A DNA stretch of 64,000 bases, from positions 3,782,001 to 3,846,000 of the forward strand of contig JAPYXD010000686.1 in NCBI GenBank assembly GCA_030998225.1, read 5' to 3'. The DNA comes from Diplolepis rosae (taxonomy: Eukaryota > Arthropoda > Insecta > Hymenoptera > Diplolepididae). The notes beneath the pieces were generated by a model, which was given only the letters and a program-made list of their open reading frames with translations, was not told where the DNA came from and ran no database searches. Made by a program: the position numbers and the translations under genes. Shown here piece after piece: positions 31,870-43,520 of this stretch. Every line of letters starts with the position of its first letter. Position 1 is the first letter of the stretch.

Positions 31870-32707
31870 TTGAGCGCGGGGGTGAAGCATCCGCAATCGA
31901 TTCTTTGGAAGAACAGTACATTGCTTTTAATTTGCATGCTTTAAAATTTAGTTACAAAAAATTTTGATGTTAACAGTTTTTTCCATAATTGGCATATTTT
32001 TTTCTTTTTGACATAATTTGAGTTGACGTAGTTTACATTTGTTTGTTGCAAAACTTTCATTATATTTATGGTTAATAATACATTTTTTATTAATAATGTG
32101 AATATATAAAGATTAAAGAAATTCTTTACATTAATAACTTATGTTTAGTTGTAGAACAAGAACAATGCGTCAGGGTACTCAATCTAATGTCATTATTTGT
32201 ATTTTTTATTTCTTAACGCGTTTCGGCAGTTCGCAGTTAGATGATCACGTTAGAAACACTTTTCGCATGCATTTGTCCACTTTTTCAGGACTTTTTCCAT
32301 TGAGGAAGACTGAAAATTCTTCTGGAAAAGTATACTGTTTAGAAAGCAGTTTCAACATTTATGTTGTCGCATTTTGCTTTGCAGACATTTTTTGAGGGGC
32401 TGGTTCCCCCATACAAGAAAAACTTATTTTATTTTTGAAAATTTCGCAAGTTTCTTGGAGCGGCGGCAGTTCTTGGTGTTTTCCAATTGACTTTACAATA
32501 TATGAGGGTTCAGAGAAATCATATTCTATGCTTATCTCGTTTCAAACTTGTACAGCAGTACATTTCGATGGGTCTCTTGTTATTTGTGAGTTTATTAAGA
32601 GAAATGTTGGTCTTATTAAACAAAAACATTGTTTCACATTCATGTTTTTTTTCTGTTTGGTCTTTATATTTTCAAATATAGATTCTGTACCAGTAGAACT
32701 ATAGTCT
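31870..32707. other. AT-rich internal retroelement sequence
   Basis: The first about 200 bp match, loosely, sequence next to the LTR at 57.75 kb (GAGCGCGGGG, ATCCGC, AATCGA), so this is probably the 3' internal end of the same gypsy family. Frames at 32141-32395 and 32435-32704 show no recognised domain. Confidence 0.4.
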
Positions 32708-33694
32708 TGTCACGTCCCGCGACTCTACCACCTAGAGTAACAAACAAATTACGAAACCAACGAAGGGTCCTTGATTATATCGACTCAACAGCAAGATCTA
32801 ATAGGGAATAGGAAGATCGTTAAAATCGAAAGGCAGATTTAAATAGATATATTTGGCTGTGACATTAACGCCAAGTAATAAATTTCATCGGAACGTGAGT
32901 CATCGGTGAAGGCAACTCATTCGACCTTAAGCTTCAATACCAAAATATGGAAAAGATCGTATACCTTGTTTTTACTTCTATAGTAGTTGACCTTTTCCTT
33001 AGAATCGAATAACAGATAAAATAGAATTGATATATTTCACTGCGACATGAGTGCCAGATAATAAATTTCATTGGAGCACAAGTCATCAGAGAAGGCAACT
33101 CATCCGATCTTAATACCAAAATACGGAAAAGGTGGTACACCTTGTTTTTTACTCCCGCCATAGGTGACCTTTCAAAGTTCTGTAAAAAGCGAAAGTACGC
33201 CCCGAGTCTAGTCCAGTTCCATCATCTCTACACTACGAGTTCAGTTGAGCCTCATCAGATTTTACCGCTACCCAGACTAATTCTTAATCGACTCTGAGTT
33301 CAACGACTTTAGAAAGTGAAGGGGAATCGCCTTCCAAATTCTCTCTGAAACTAGGATCGAAAAATCAACCATATCAACCGGCTGGACTACGGATTTCCCA
33401 TCTGACAAGTGTTATCTCAAAGATTACAACGAAGACTCAACTGACCACATTCGCTCCACTGGATTCAATCAATCATCAAGCAAATTATACTCAGGGTATT
33501 TCAGTAATACAATTCAAATTTCCAATACCATGGTGCTTACTCATATTATTATTTTATCGCCAATAAACATATTTTATATCATTAACCATTCTCAATCACT
33601 GACTTTTTCTCATCCCTTACAGAGGATCCTTTCGATCCTTACATGAAATGAGGAAATCTTTTAAGAAGAGAAATGTTACGTTTCTGACGTAACA
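32708..33694 (+). repeat. Gypsy-type LTR, 987 bp, plus orientation
   Basis: It starts TGTCACGTCCCGCGAC and ends GTTTCTGACGTAACA, forming TG...CA ends with short inverted repeats. A poly(A)-signal-like AATAAACATATTTT lies at about 33559. Inside, a block of about 187 bp is tandemly duplicated (about 32815-33000 and 33003-33180), with shared ATAAATTTCAT, GGCAACTCAT, and ACCAAAATA. Near the 3' end TGTTACG/CGTAACA can pair. The element's gag begins about 960 bp downstream, so this is read as a 5' LTR. Confidence 0.65.
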
Positions 33695-33779
33695 CACCCA
33701 ATCTTCTTTTTTGGTACATCGGCCCGAGAAACACTTAAAGTCAGTGAATGGGATATCGAAATTTTATAATTACTAAGAA

Positions 33780-34165
33780 TCCAAATTTTATAAATTACAA
33801 TTATAATTTATCTGATTTCACGCATATTTGGTTAAAATAAAATAAATTTGATAAAATCACGAAAGGATTTGACCTTGTGGCTAACTTGAGTGATTAAATA
33901 ATCAGTTTATTTTATTTGAAATTTTACACATATATCTTGTTAAAATAAAATAATTTTATCAAATCACAAAGGGATCTGACCTTGAGGCTAACGTAAGTGA
34001 TTACATAATTATTTTATTTGAAAAATTGTTTAATTTCCTTATTTCTTTTTATTTTGTACAAACTGTGTTAAAATAAAATTAATTCTGTTGTGTCACGCAG
34101 GGATTTGACCTTGAGGCTAAGCTAAGTTATGTAAAGACTTATTTTATTTAAAATTTTATTATCTG
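33780..34165 (+). repeat. ~110-130-bp tandem repeat in retroelement leader
   Basis: The units contain GTTAAAATAAAAT, then ATTTGACCTTG, GGCTAA and TTATTTTATTTGAAATTTTA. They recur at about 33828, 33940 and 34067, between the LTR and the gag start. The unit lengths differ slightly. Confidence 0.6.
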
Positions 34166-34654
34166 AATTCCTGAAAGTACAAGGATTACATAAGATTTTG
34201 TGCTTGAGTCATGCATGTCTAATCTCGTACTTCTTTAATTCTAAACTGTTAACTAAGTTCTAATTCGAGTTGAAACAAGAAAAAACAGCACACGAGACTA
34301 TAAGACCTTTTTAGATTTGTTGAACGGTCACTATTTGAAATTAGTTTCAATCAGAATAATTTTGAAACAAAAATTCTAAATGAATATTTTTCTGTAAGCA
34401 CGTGGAAATTGGTAGAATTAAGGCATATTATCTTGAGAATTCTGGTTGATGACTATAAATTTACCTGACTCGGAACATTGAGAATAATTCATATTTTCTA
34501 ATAACAAATTATCAATCACATTTATTGATTACAAAAATATTTTAAAACGAGAGATATTTGAAAAACTTTTCTGTTGATCCAATTGAATATTTATGTATTG
34601 TAATTTTAAAAGTGTCTCCGTGCACGTATCAGTAAATTTTATTTTACAAAACCT

Positions 34655-34959
34655 ATGTCGGGACCCAATCCCAGTGAATTAGGGAAATCACAAAATCAAG
34701 AAAATCCTATTAGGCGCAGTCAAGTTAAGAAAAATACTGAACTTTAAAAATTGTGGCACAAAATCAAACTGGTCCCCTTAAACCAAAAAGAACAATTACT
34801 GTGAAGGAAAAGGTAACTAAAGATAAGTTTGAAAATATTTCTAACAACGAGAAAACAAATATCAGTTTGCAAATAGATAATATTTCTTTAGAAAAAACCT
34901 TAACGTTTGAACAATTTGAAATCGCCGGAACAAGCAATTTATCTCATTCGAATAATTAG
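34655..34959 (+). pseudogene. Gypsy gag N-terminus, frameshifted
   Basis: ATG 34655 opens MSGPNPSELGKSQNQENPIR, stopping at 34747. A second frame (34753-34959) continues with a similarly Lys/Asn/Glu-rich sequence (KPKRTITVKEKVTKDKFENI), ending at 34959. The position about 1 kb after a plus-strand LTR and the composition suggest gag of that element. No capsid or knuckle motif is visible; the rest of gag and all of pol seem deleted before the env at 36.1 kb. Confidence 0.4.
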
Positions 34960-35059
34960 CTTAATTCAAATTTGAAAACTAAATCAAGTATTATTTGTGG
35001 ATCAATTGATCAAGACGAAACATTAAAAAACGAACCTACTGTCACGTATCCATGACAGT

Positions 35060-35751
35060 TATATTATATATTATAATCATATAAAACTATTATGCTATTA
35101 TATCATATAATACGTTTTATTGTTGTTATATATATTGTTGCTAGATACATGTTATTGTTTTTATAAATAATTTCACTATTACTATTAACTAAAATATCAA
35201 TAAACAATTGATGTTACTGATAAAATACTAATTACAACAAATATGACCTTTTATTAGTATTAACTATTATTATTACTATTGTTAATAATAACGATTAACG
35301 GAATGCAACAAATGTTATATAACAACAATATTACTTCAACCTTTGTATTTAAAATTATTATTAATCACTATTATTATTAATATTTTATATTGTTATTAAG
35401 AAGAATCGTCAAAATGCGACAATGTTACTTCAATTTTTTATTTGCAATAATTATCAATCACTATTATTATAATTATTTCATATTGTTATTGAAAGTTGCA
35501 ACAGATATTAGGTAATAATAATGTTACTTAAAATCTTATAATAATAATGTTTATAATAATTATCATTATTGTTAATATTCTTATTTGATGTTAATCAACA
35601 ATCAGCAATTAATTATAAAGTACGTTCTTTTTAATAACTATTCAAATCACTATTATGTTATTTTATAAATGTAAGCAATGTTTAAATATAAAGATTAATA
35701 GAATTATAAACATATCATAATCACCATTTACGTACAACAATTATATTACTC
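35060..35751. repeat. Low-complexity ATT/AAT-rich region
   Basis: About 690 bp dominated by TATTATTA and AATAATAA-like runs with recurring GTTATATA and AACAATATTAC words. No coding. It lies between the gag fragment and a short end copy of repeat G (35752-35800). Confidence 0.6.
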
Positions 35752-35805
35752 TTAACTGTAGCGAAAAATGAGTTCACGCGCCAGAGGCACATAAAATAAA
35801 TTACA
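35752..35805 (-). repeat. Repeat 'G', end fragment
   Basis: CTTAACTGTAGCGAAAAATG to GCCAGAGGCACATAAAATAA matches the outer end of repeat G at 31270-31325 in the same direction. Confidence 0.6.
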
Positions 35806-36100
35806 AAAAGTTTGAACATAAATTGTTCAATCAAGAATTTAAACCCCAAAAAACACCTATATTATTTTATCATATTTATACAATTATATTGCATTTTCAA
35901 AATCTTCTTAACTATTTCATATTCATACATACAACTATATCACATTTATATTATTTAATTTTTTTTACATCAGTATATCCTGATTTCACGAAAATAATAT
36001 GGAGGTTGCCTTTTTCTTCTTTCATTTACTAAGACAGTAAGATAACAGAAGATAACACACTTGCTAAAACGTTATTAAATTTTCAAAAAACCATTTTTTT

Positions 36101-37308
36101 ATGCGCAGCAGGATGGTTACCAAGAGCCTAGGCCAAGCAATAATGACCTGTACAGGAATAATACTCATTATGGCAGGCACATCAGGAAATCCACAGGACT
36201 ATGAATTCCAACCTTTCGATAACAATCCAGGATTGTTCTACGAAAAACTAGAACCCATCCACACTTCCCAGAACCATTGGAGGTTTCTTATATTTATGGA
36301 TCCTCAAAAACGACAGGAACATCTTCAATTTGACAGAATGAAATCGGAAATTCAGAAAATTCACAAAACATGCCCAAGTCGCTAGAAAAGTAATAACTGC
36401 AAGGACAGGATAAAACTGGATCGACTTAATGAAAAGCTACATCAAATTGAGAATATAAATGAGGATTTAACTGAAATACTGATGGAACTACACCAGGACA
36501 TAGCCCATGAAATAATCCCTCCCATACCATGCATAAGCGAAGAGCACCTCTTCTAGGATTCATAGGCAGTATTCTAGGACCAGTAATAGGGGTGATGACA
36601 TCCGACGACGTAGAAGAATGCAATGAAGCAATAAATGACATTTATGAAAAGCAAAATAACATCTGTAAAATAATTGGAAAACCAACCCACATAATGAAAG
36701 CAGAAGTAAATAATATTCATCAGGATTCAAAAAAGATAAATAAACAAACTCAAATCATTTAAAAAGAACTAAATGAAACTATTCACAAAATAGAATCGCA
36801 AGGACAATATTGGAAACATGGTCGAATTGGTCAAACGGACCTCAAAATTACATCTGGCAAACTACTAATATCAGTAGACGTTCCATTGCTAGATAGAGAA
36901 GCACTACAATTATATAAAATTTATCCATTTTCTGTGTACCAGAACATTTCAGAAAATTATACAACAGCCGTCTACATCTTACCAAGATAACAATATATTG
37001 TCCTGACAGAAGACGAAAGAAAATTCTTTTTGACAGATAAAGATTACTATGAAACTTTCCGGAAAACAATCTACCACACAATTTGCGAAAGCACAAAACC
37101 AATACACGAGATAGTCACAACTACGTCCTGTGAATGCCTAATGCTTACACGCCCTTCAATGATTACTTTACAGCAATGCTATGTTAAAAAAAAACACAAA
37201 AAATTCAGTTTTTGGAATCATATTCCGTCATTAAAAGCACAGATATTTTCAACTAAAAATCCAGCGCCAATCAGCATCACCTGTAAAAAGGGAAAAACAA
37301 AAAAGGGA
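36101..37308 (+). pseudogene. env: Insect endogenous retrovirus env (baculovirus-F-like), broken
   Basis: Three plus-strand frames in order resemble the env of errantivirus-like gypsy elements, a membrane-fusion glycoprotein related to baculovirus F. 36101-36385 has a hydrophobic leader, the block NPGLFYEKLEPIHTSQNHWR, and a helical stretch ending in a Cys. 36529-36762 begins KRRAPLLGFIGSILGPVIG, a furin-like basic site followed by a hydrophobic fusion-peptide-like segment, then an Asn-rich coiled region. 37030-37344 has Cys-containing segments of the C-terminal ectodomain. Frameshifts or stops lie near 36390, 36762 and 36990. The end, including the membrane anchor, is cut at 37311 by an arm of long-TIR element A. 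Confidence 0.65.
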
Positions 37309-37312
37309 CATA

Positions 37313-37955
37313 TGGGACAAAATTCGTTAAGTGTACCCGCCTAAAAACATTTTGTCTCCGATTACCTTGAAAGTCCGCAAAATTATTTCCGTAGTAAACC
37401 TCTTTTAATTCCCCTAAGAGGGGAATTAACGTCTTTAGTACGACGGGTTGCAGCATACAGGGGCTCGAATTTTCAACTTTTTACCGCGCACGCTGGTACT
37501 CAATTAACCATAACTTCTACAAAAGTTATCCAAATTAAGTTTCTTATGGAGGTCCTGGTAACGTTTTTTCATCAGCTCTAAGCTGAAGGCAATGGTTTTA
37601 GATAATAAAAATTATTTGAACTTCATTTTTTAATTTTAAACATATTTTTGAGTTTTTCTCCAAGTGCGGCCGCTAATTTTTTTTCCAGAATTATGTTTGA
37701 AAAAAAGCTTGATTTTTCCCCTTTAAAATAAGCCATGGTCGAAAGTGGGGCGAAAGAAATTGGTGGAGATATATAACACTTCTTGCGCGCGGTTTCTGTG
37801 TCGCAGTGCAGCCAGGCGCCACGATCACGACGTACCGTCCATTGGGAACTTATTTAATTGTACTTTGTATAATTTTTTCGTAAAACTGTTATTTTTGGCT
37901 GGTACGAAATTGAACATAAAAATTAATTTGTAATTCGGGGTGAACATTTTTTACT
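37313..37955 (+). mobile_element. Long-TIR transposon family 'A', single-arm copy
   Basis: After TA (37311-37312) the arm begins TGGGACAAAATTCGTTAAGTG and matches 5754-6243 at the terminal portion. It then continues into sequence that, in inverse, matches 7269-7090. This contiguous copy shows the intact arm order. The second arm and the interior are missing; similarity ends at about 37955. The insertion cut the env gene of the preceding retroelement. Confidence 0.75.
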
Positions 37956-38155
37956 GGGTGTCACTCTTGTTTTGGCTGTCAAACGGAGAGAGAGAAAGGA
38001 AAAAAAAATTTAATTGTCCAACCGTCCTGAACTAGAAATCAAATTGAGTCGTCTAGTTATGTCAAACCATTTATCGATTGCTTATTTTTACCTATTGCTA
38101 TTTCTAATTTCTAATTTAATATCGTTTATACTATATTCCCCTACTCTTTTTCCTT
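37956..38155. other. Unassigned sequence
   Basis: A short gene-free stretch between the element A arm and the gypsy integrase tail. It includes a GGAGAGAGAGAAAGG purine tract. Confidence 0.4.
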
Positions 38156-41060
38156 TCAGGTTTTTCAATTCATAAATTGTGGGGAGATTTTTTTCTTAAC
38201 TATATAGGTACCTTCGTATTTATTGAAAAGTTTCCCTGCTTTATTATCCGCTGTATTCGATATTTTGGTTTCTATTTTTAAAACCGCATCACCTACACTA
38301 CCGTCGGAAATTATGCACACGGTGCTTGTGATCGCTATTAAAAATCACTGCTGATTTTGAACCACGATATCTCGATGAAAAAAAGAGATAGGGCATTTTT
38401 AGAAATACAGTTGGAAAGCTTATGAAATTTCACGTCTAGTAATCTTCAACAAATATTTTTTTGACCTTCTGAAAATAATACAGCACGTGAGGAATTAAAA
38501 TAAAAATTCAAGATTTTCTCAAATTCTCTACCTCAACTTCAACTTTTTGCATGGCCTAGGAAAATTTTTTCCAAAATCTTAAAATTTTAAGACATAAAGT
38601 CTAAAATCTTATCTTTAATTTAAGCCAAGAAAACTTTGAAAATATTCATGGGTACTCGAGATACGATTAAAAATATTCAATCGTATCTGAATTGAATTTT
38701 AATCGACGATCACGGTTCTCGGTCGGTTTGTTTGTCGCCTCCTTCATTAAGGCAGGGCCTAATAGTTCACGCACAAAGGTGGCGCTTAAGTGGAGCTCTC
38801 TTATATGTTCTTCGATCCAAGAACGTGTTTCCTTTATTTCCTTTCCTTTCATTCTTAGTTAATATTTACAATGACTATTAAAATTTTTATTAATCTTCTA
38901 GTTTATAAGAATTTCAAGAAATAAAATAAGTTTACATCTCATTGTTCTTTTCGTTAATATGGGGATAATATTGGATTTAAATAATTTTTAATAATCACAA
39001 ATAACAATAAATATTTTTTGAAATTTAGAATAATTCGGAATAAAAATAACTAATGGACAGAATCAAAATTACATATAAGAGGTCTCCACTTAAGCGCCAC
39101 TTTTGTGCGTGGCCATTTCGATCCTGCTTCAACGAAGGAGGGAAGCAACAAACCGTCCGAGAATCGTGATCGTCGATTAAAATTCAACTCAGATATGATT
39201 GAATATTTTTAATCGTATCTCGGGCACCCATGAATGTTTTTTAAGTTTTTTCGGCTTAAATTAAAGATAAGATTTTAGACTTTATGTCTTAAAATTGTCA
39301 TATTTTGGAAAAAAATTTCCTAGGCCATGCAAAAAGTTGAAGTTGAGGTAGAGAATTTGAGAAAATCTTGAATTTTTTTTTAACTCCTCACGTGCTGTGT
39401 TACTTTCAGAAGGTCAAAAAATATTTGTTGAGCATCATTAGACGTGGAATTTCATAAGCTTTCCAACTGTATTTTTAAAAATGCACTATCTCTTTTTTTC
39501 ATCGAGATATCGTCGTTCAAAGTCAGCAGTGATTTTCAATAGCGATCACGAGCACCGTGCGCACAATTTCCGACGGTAGTGTATCTCGAATCATATCAGC
39601 CTTCTACCAAATTGTGACGAGCAGCCAGTTTTTGATTCGCTTCATTTAAATTCTTTTAGATTTCTTTCTTTATTATTTAAAGCTTTCTTAACCTATGGTA
39701 TCAGTCCACTTATTTTCATCCTGGAATTCGTTATCGTCGTTCCTCTCGATGCTTTTCCTAAGGGATTGTAGCGGTTGCAATTCGTGGCCTAAATTAAAAA
39801 ATGCAGGGGTGTACTCTGTTTTTTTGCATTTTTGCTCGTATTTATTGCGAATTGTAGATCATCAACATTCTCGTCCCATGTTGTGTGATCATCTTGTAGG
39901 TATGCCCTAATTATTTGTCTTATTGTCCTCTTGTGACGTTTGGTAGGATTTGCTAGGGGCTAATATTTAGGTGTTTTTGTGTGTCGTATTCCGAATTTCT
40001 CCGTTTATTCCCGTATTGTCTTATTTACGAATTCCGTAACGTTATCCACATGGAGAATCCGCGGGTTTACCCGACGCGATACGATTCGTTTATGGAATTC
40101 GGATTCAATCATTCTCCCGTTGGTTTTTTGATAGGAATAATCTCGAACCATTTAGTGAAGAGATCTACAAACACTAGTATATATTAATTTTTCTCCTTCT
40201 TAATCAATGGAATCGGCCCCACGATGTCAGCTGCTGCCATGGTCCACGGCTCTTCGATGTGTCTCTCACCCATTAGTCCTATTTTTGCCTGATTGCTGGG
40301 TTTCGTCCTTTGACAGGTTTTGCAGATTTTTACATACTTGATTACCTCCCAATACAACTCTGGCCAGTAGTATCATTCAGATATTCTCGAGTATGTTTTT
40401 TCTGGTCCTAAATGTCCTGCCTGCACTTCGGCATGATTATCTTTCAGGACCTCTGGTCTTAATTTCTCAGGCACAACTAATTTCTGGTAAAAGGGGAGAT
40501 TAGAGTGGGTCTGGTCTAAAGAAATATTACTGAGAGTCTGTAGTTCTCCAATTTTCATGGTCTTACCGTCTTTTTCTGACTTGTCTCATTTTTGATGTAT
40601 ACCAGTCATCTGTTTCGTGATTTACTTCCGTTTTTGGCTTTTCTATGCTACATGCTAACGCTAATGCGGTTGATTTGGTTGTTTCATTGGATCGTGACAG
40701 AGCGTCTGCGACTAAGTTCGAACTTCCCTTTCTATAGATTACTCCATAGTCAAACTCTAGCAATTGCAACGACCACCTAGCTAATAGTCCTGTAGGGGTT
40801 TTTAGGTTGTGTAGCCATTTTAGTGCCATGTGATCGGTTATCACCTTGAAACTCCAACCCTCCAGGTATGGTCTGAACCTTCTAATCGCCCATACCACCG
40901 CTAAACATTTTTTCTCTGACGCTGATTATCGCGACTCTGCGCTATTTAGGTTTATGCTTGCGTACGCGATTACGTGATCAATTCCATCTATTACTTGGGT
41001 TAACTTTGCACCTAATCCAGTGTCACTAGCGCCCGTTTCTAGTTGCAAAGTTTGTACAAA
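38156..41060 (-). pseudogene. Ty3/gypsy pol: RNase H, integrase, C-terminal domain (left part)
   Basis: The minus-strand remnant continues the pol left of the hAT insertion. From 41060 down: RNase H start LETGASDTGLGAKLTQ, VVWAIRRFRPYLEGWSFKVI, TDHMALKWLHNL, NLVADALSR (40898-40563). Next is an integrase zinc-binding region: AGHLGPEKTYSRISE, then YYWPELYWEVIKYVKICKTC, with His and Cys pairs. The integrase core (about 40290-40180) reads AAADIVGPIPL and YILVFVDLFTKWFEI, including catalytic Asp residues. A C-terminal tail follows at about 38300-38160 (GDAVLKIETKISNTADNKAG). Stops and frameshifts are scattered. The 1,286-bp foldback element splits the tail at 38296-39581. Confidence 0.8.
38296..39581. 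mobile_element. Foldback (long-TIR) non-autonomous element, 1,286 bp
   Basis: The ends are CACTACCGTCGGAAATT (38296) and its inverse (to 39581), flanked by TA at 38294-38295 and 39582-39583. Two arms of about 510 bp (38296-38807 and 39073-39581) pair almost throughout, separated by about 265 bp. The host gypsy integrase reads FEI on one side and GDAV on the other; joining the flanks at a single TA keeps one frame. The CACTACCGTCGG end and TA target suit a Tc1/mariner-mobilised MITE. A partial copy lies at 52618-53005. Confidence 0.85.
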
Positions 41061-41068
41061 ATCTGGGC
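41061..41068 (+). repeat. 8-bp target site duplication, left copy
   Basis: ATCTGGGC abuts the CAGTGTCTCC end of the hAT element. The same 8 bp follow its right end. It lies within the gypsy pol at the conserved CPD just before the RNase H. Confidence 0.9.
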
Positions 41069-41227
41069 CAGTGTCTCCAGAACGTTGGATTTTTCGGCCC
41101 CCACCACGTTCCCATCTGGGAGAAACACATGCAAACGTGGCGTGTCAGTGTGTCGGCTCTGCTACACGCTGCGGTCACCAGCTTCGTGTAAAGCCGAAGG
41201 TGCACGAAGACGGACTTCGTTACAATG

Positions 41228-41411
41228 CTTGAGTTTTCAAGTTATTTTTAGATTTCACGCTTTCGTTTATCCAGTCGAAATTAAGAATTGTATTTTTCTC
41301 GAGTACCTGAAAAAGAGGCGCGAAGCAGACGACGAATTTGAATTTACGAAGTATATAGTTCAAGAAATAACACTTTTCTTCAATTTCTTGAAGAAAGTCT
41401 GCATGAAATAA
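41228..41411 (+). other. Arm-encoded open frame 1 (also in right arm)
   Basis: The frame ends ...FRFHAFVYPVEIKNCIFLEY, then READDEFEFTKYIVQEITLF and VCMK. It is kept, with few changes, in the right arm (50395-50090, minus strand). It is Lys/Glu/Phe-rich, with no recognised domain. Conservation between arms could simply reflect recent arm copying, so coding is not proven. Confidence 0.25.
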
Positions 41412-41850
41412 ACATCAGTATGATCTTGGAAAATTTCATGAGGATTTCAACACTTCAAAAATAAACTTTCAGTGAAATTTAGTGACAATAAATGTATAAA
41501 ATTTGAATCAATATATAATTTTCCATTCAAATTTATATACTTCTCACTAATTTTGTACATTTAACAATTTTTCAATTAGAACAATATTTTCTATCAAGAT
41601 AAAATGAACATAAAATTCAAGTTCATAATTTATATTTTCAGTTATATGTTAGAAATATTTTCATCTCACATTTTTGTAGCCTAAGCACAAACTTTTCATT
41701 CCAAAACTTAAAATCTCTACGGAAATGGAAAATTGTCTAGTAGCTGTAGATAAATTAAAAAGCTAAAATATGTGTTTATTGGTATTTCCATATTAACATA
41801 TAAATATCAATCAACTTTAAATTTTACATAAAAATGTTCGTTCGAAGTGT

Positions 41851-42039
41851 TCAAATCTTGTTACAATTTGACAAGATTTTATGGAGGAGTGCAATCTTTT
41901 GGATGAAATATTTTGTAGTTCTTAATTTGTCTGTCCGTCTGAAATCGTAGTAAGATTTGAACCGTAAACAACAAATTTCCCAATAGAATTCAGGATCAAT
42001 AATAATTGATTCAGGAAATACTTCAACTCTGTAGAGCAT
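41851..42039 (-). other. Arm-encoded open frame 2 (also in right arm)
   Basis: Sixty-two codons starting MLYRVEVFPESIIIDPEFYW with a C-terminal TTKYFIQKIALLHKILSN. The right arm has the same frame at 49462-49650 with a handful of substitutions and the same start and stop. The TKY-x-Q-x-I pattern is shared weakly with open frame 1. Unknown; it may be a captured exon or chance. Confidence 0.25.
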
Positions 42040-43327
42040 TTTTGTATTTCGAATTCAAAATGTGTGCTTAAGCCACAAAAAAGTAAGCTGAAAATGTAGA
42101 TATAAAACTAATTATGTCATGTTTATGTCTTCTTAATGGAAAATACTTTGCATATAATTCTCTAATTCGATATTTTTTTAATGTATGAACATTCAAGAAA
42201 TTGATAAATATTCCATCTTTTCATAGGAACTAAAAATTTCCGGATAATGCTTTGATTGAGAAAGCTAAAAATTTGTCAAATATTGATATAAATTGCAATT
42301 TTACAATTGCATTATTTTTCAAATATTTTAACATCTCTTCAATCTTGATAATTCTTACAGAAATTTATTTCATGTGAGTTAACTTTTTCTTTTTCTAATG
42401 AAAGATTTCGTAATTCTAAATTCGGCCCAATTCGTAACATTGTAAAAAGATTTTAAAACTTCATAAAATTTTTTTTTCTGTTTTATTCAAAGTCAATAAA
42501 TATTCAATGTTTGAAATCGAAATATTAAGTAATTGATTCTTAATTTCTGGGAATAAACTGCTTTAATAAGACAATCATTCTTCTTTGTGAGAAATCTCAA
42601 TTTTAAAATTAAAATTCTACGCATAGGATACAAAAACATAATATGAAAATACTTTTATTACAGAATTTTGAAATATACAAGTTGACCAATTTTTAATCGA
42701 GTAAATCGGCTACTTTAAGCAAAAAATTATGTTAAAAATATTTTATCAAAAAAAAATAAGACACATTAAATTACGGTTTAAAATCCACATTCATAGATTG
42801 ATGGTAAAGTAGTTTAAAGTTTTTTAATCTTACATTTTAGAGACGTATGTACAGACTTTTAATCAGATAAATGTAATGCTTTATAGAAAGTCAAAATTTT
42901 CTTATTACTGCACTTAATCAAATTTATAAAGTAAAAATATTTTTTAATTGATGCTTTCACTCAATTCTTTAAACATTCATTAATTGAAAATTGTACTCAA
43001 AATTTAATCTTGCAGCGTTCCAATATTCCCACAATGTTACAAAATCTTATTAATCATTATTTTAGTCGAATTATTTTCAAAATATTTAAAAAATAAATGT
43101 AAATATTTTGATTAAATACTCTGTCAAATTTTGCATTTGACTGATCTTGCAAAATTGTTGAAAGTTTGGAATACCGATAGAAGTACCTTTAAATGACAGT
43201 TTATGTCCATAAATGCTTAAAGTTCTATATAGAAATATCGACTACAACATTCTCAAATTTTATAAATAAACTAATAAATTCAAATAATTTCGGATTTTTT
43301 TAAAAACTGTACAAATTTCAAATATGA

Positions 43328-43520
43328 ATCAGTCAAAATCTACTGATTATCAGTGAAATTTGACTGATTTAAATAACTAAAAACAGGTTGCTGTGAATCA
43401 GTCAAATTTCAGTGATTACTTCAGTGAAAAGTAACTGATTTAACAGTGAAAAATATTGTTTCCACTGATGATTCAGTGAAAAGGCAAATCACTGATTCAA
43501 TCAGTGAAAATTTGACTGAC
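43328..43520 (+). promoter_or_regulatory. Cluster of CAGTGA/TGACTGATT motifs in hAT arm
   Basis: About 14 occurrences, on both strands, of ATCAGTGA, TTCAGTGA, ATCAGTCA, TGACTGATT and close variants fall within about 190 bp of otherwise AT-rich sequence. The element's own tip begins CAGTG. Arrays of short motifs are the usual form of internal transposase-binding sites in hAT elements, which is the inferred role here. Confidence 0.4.
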
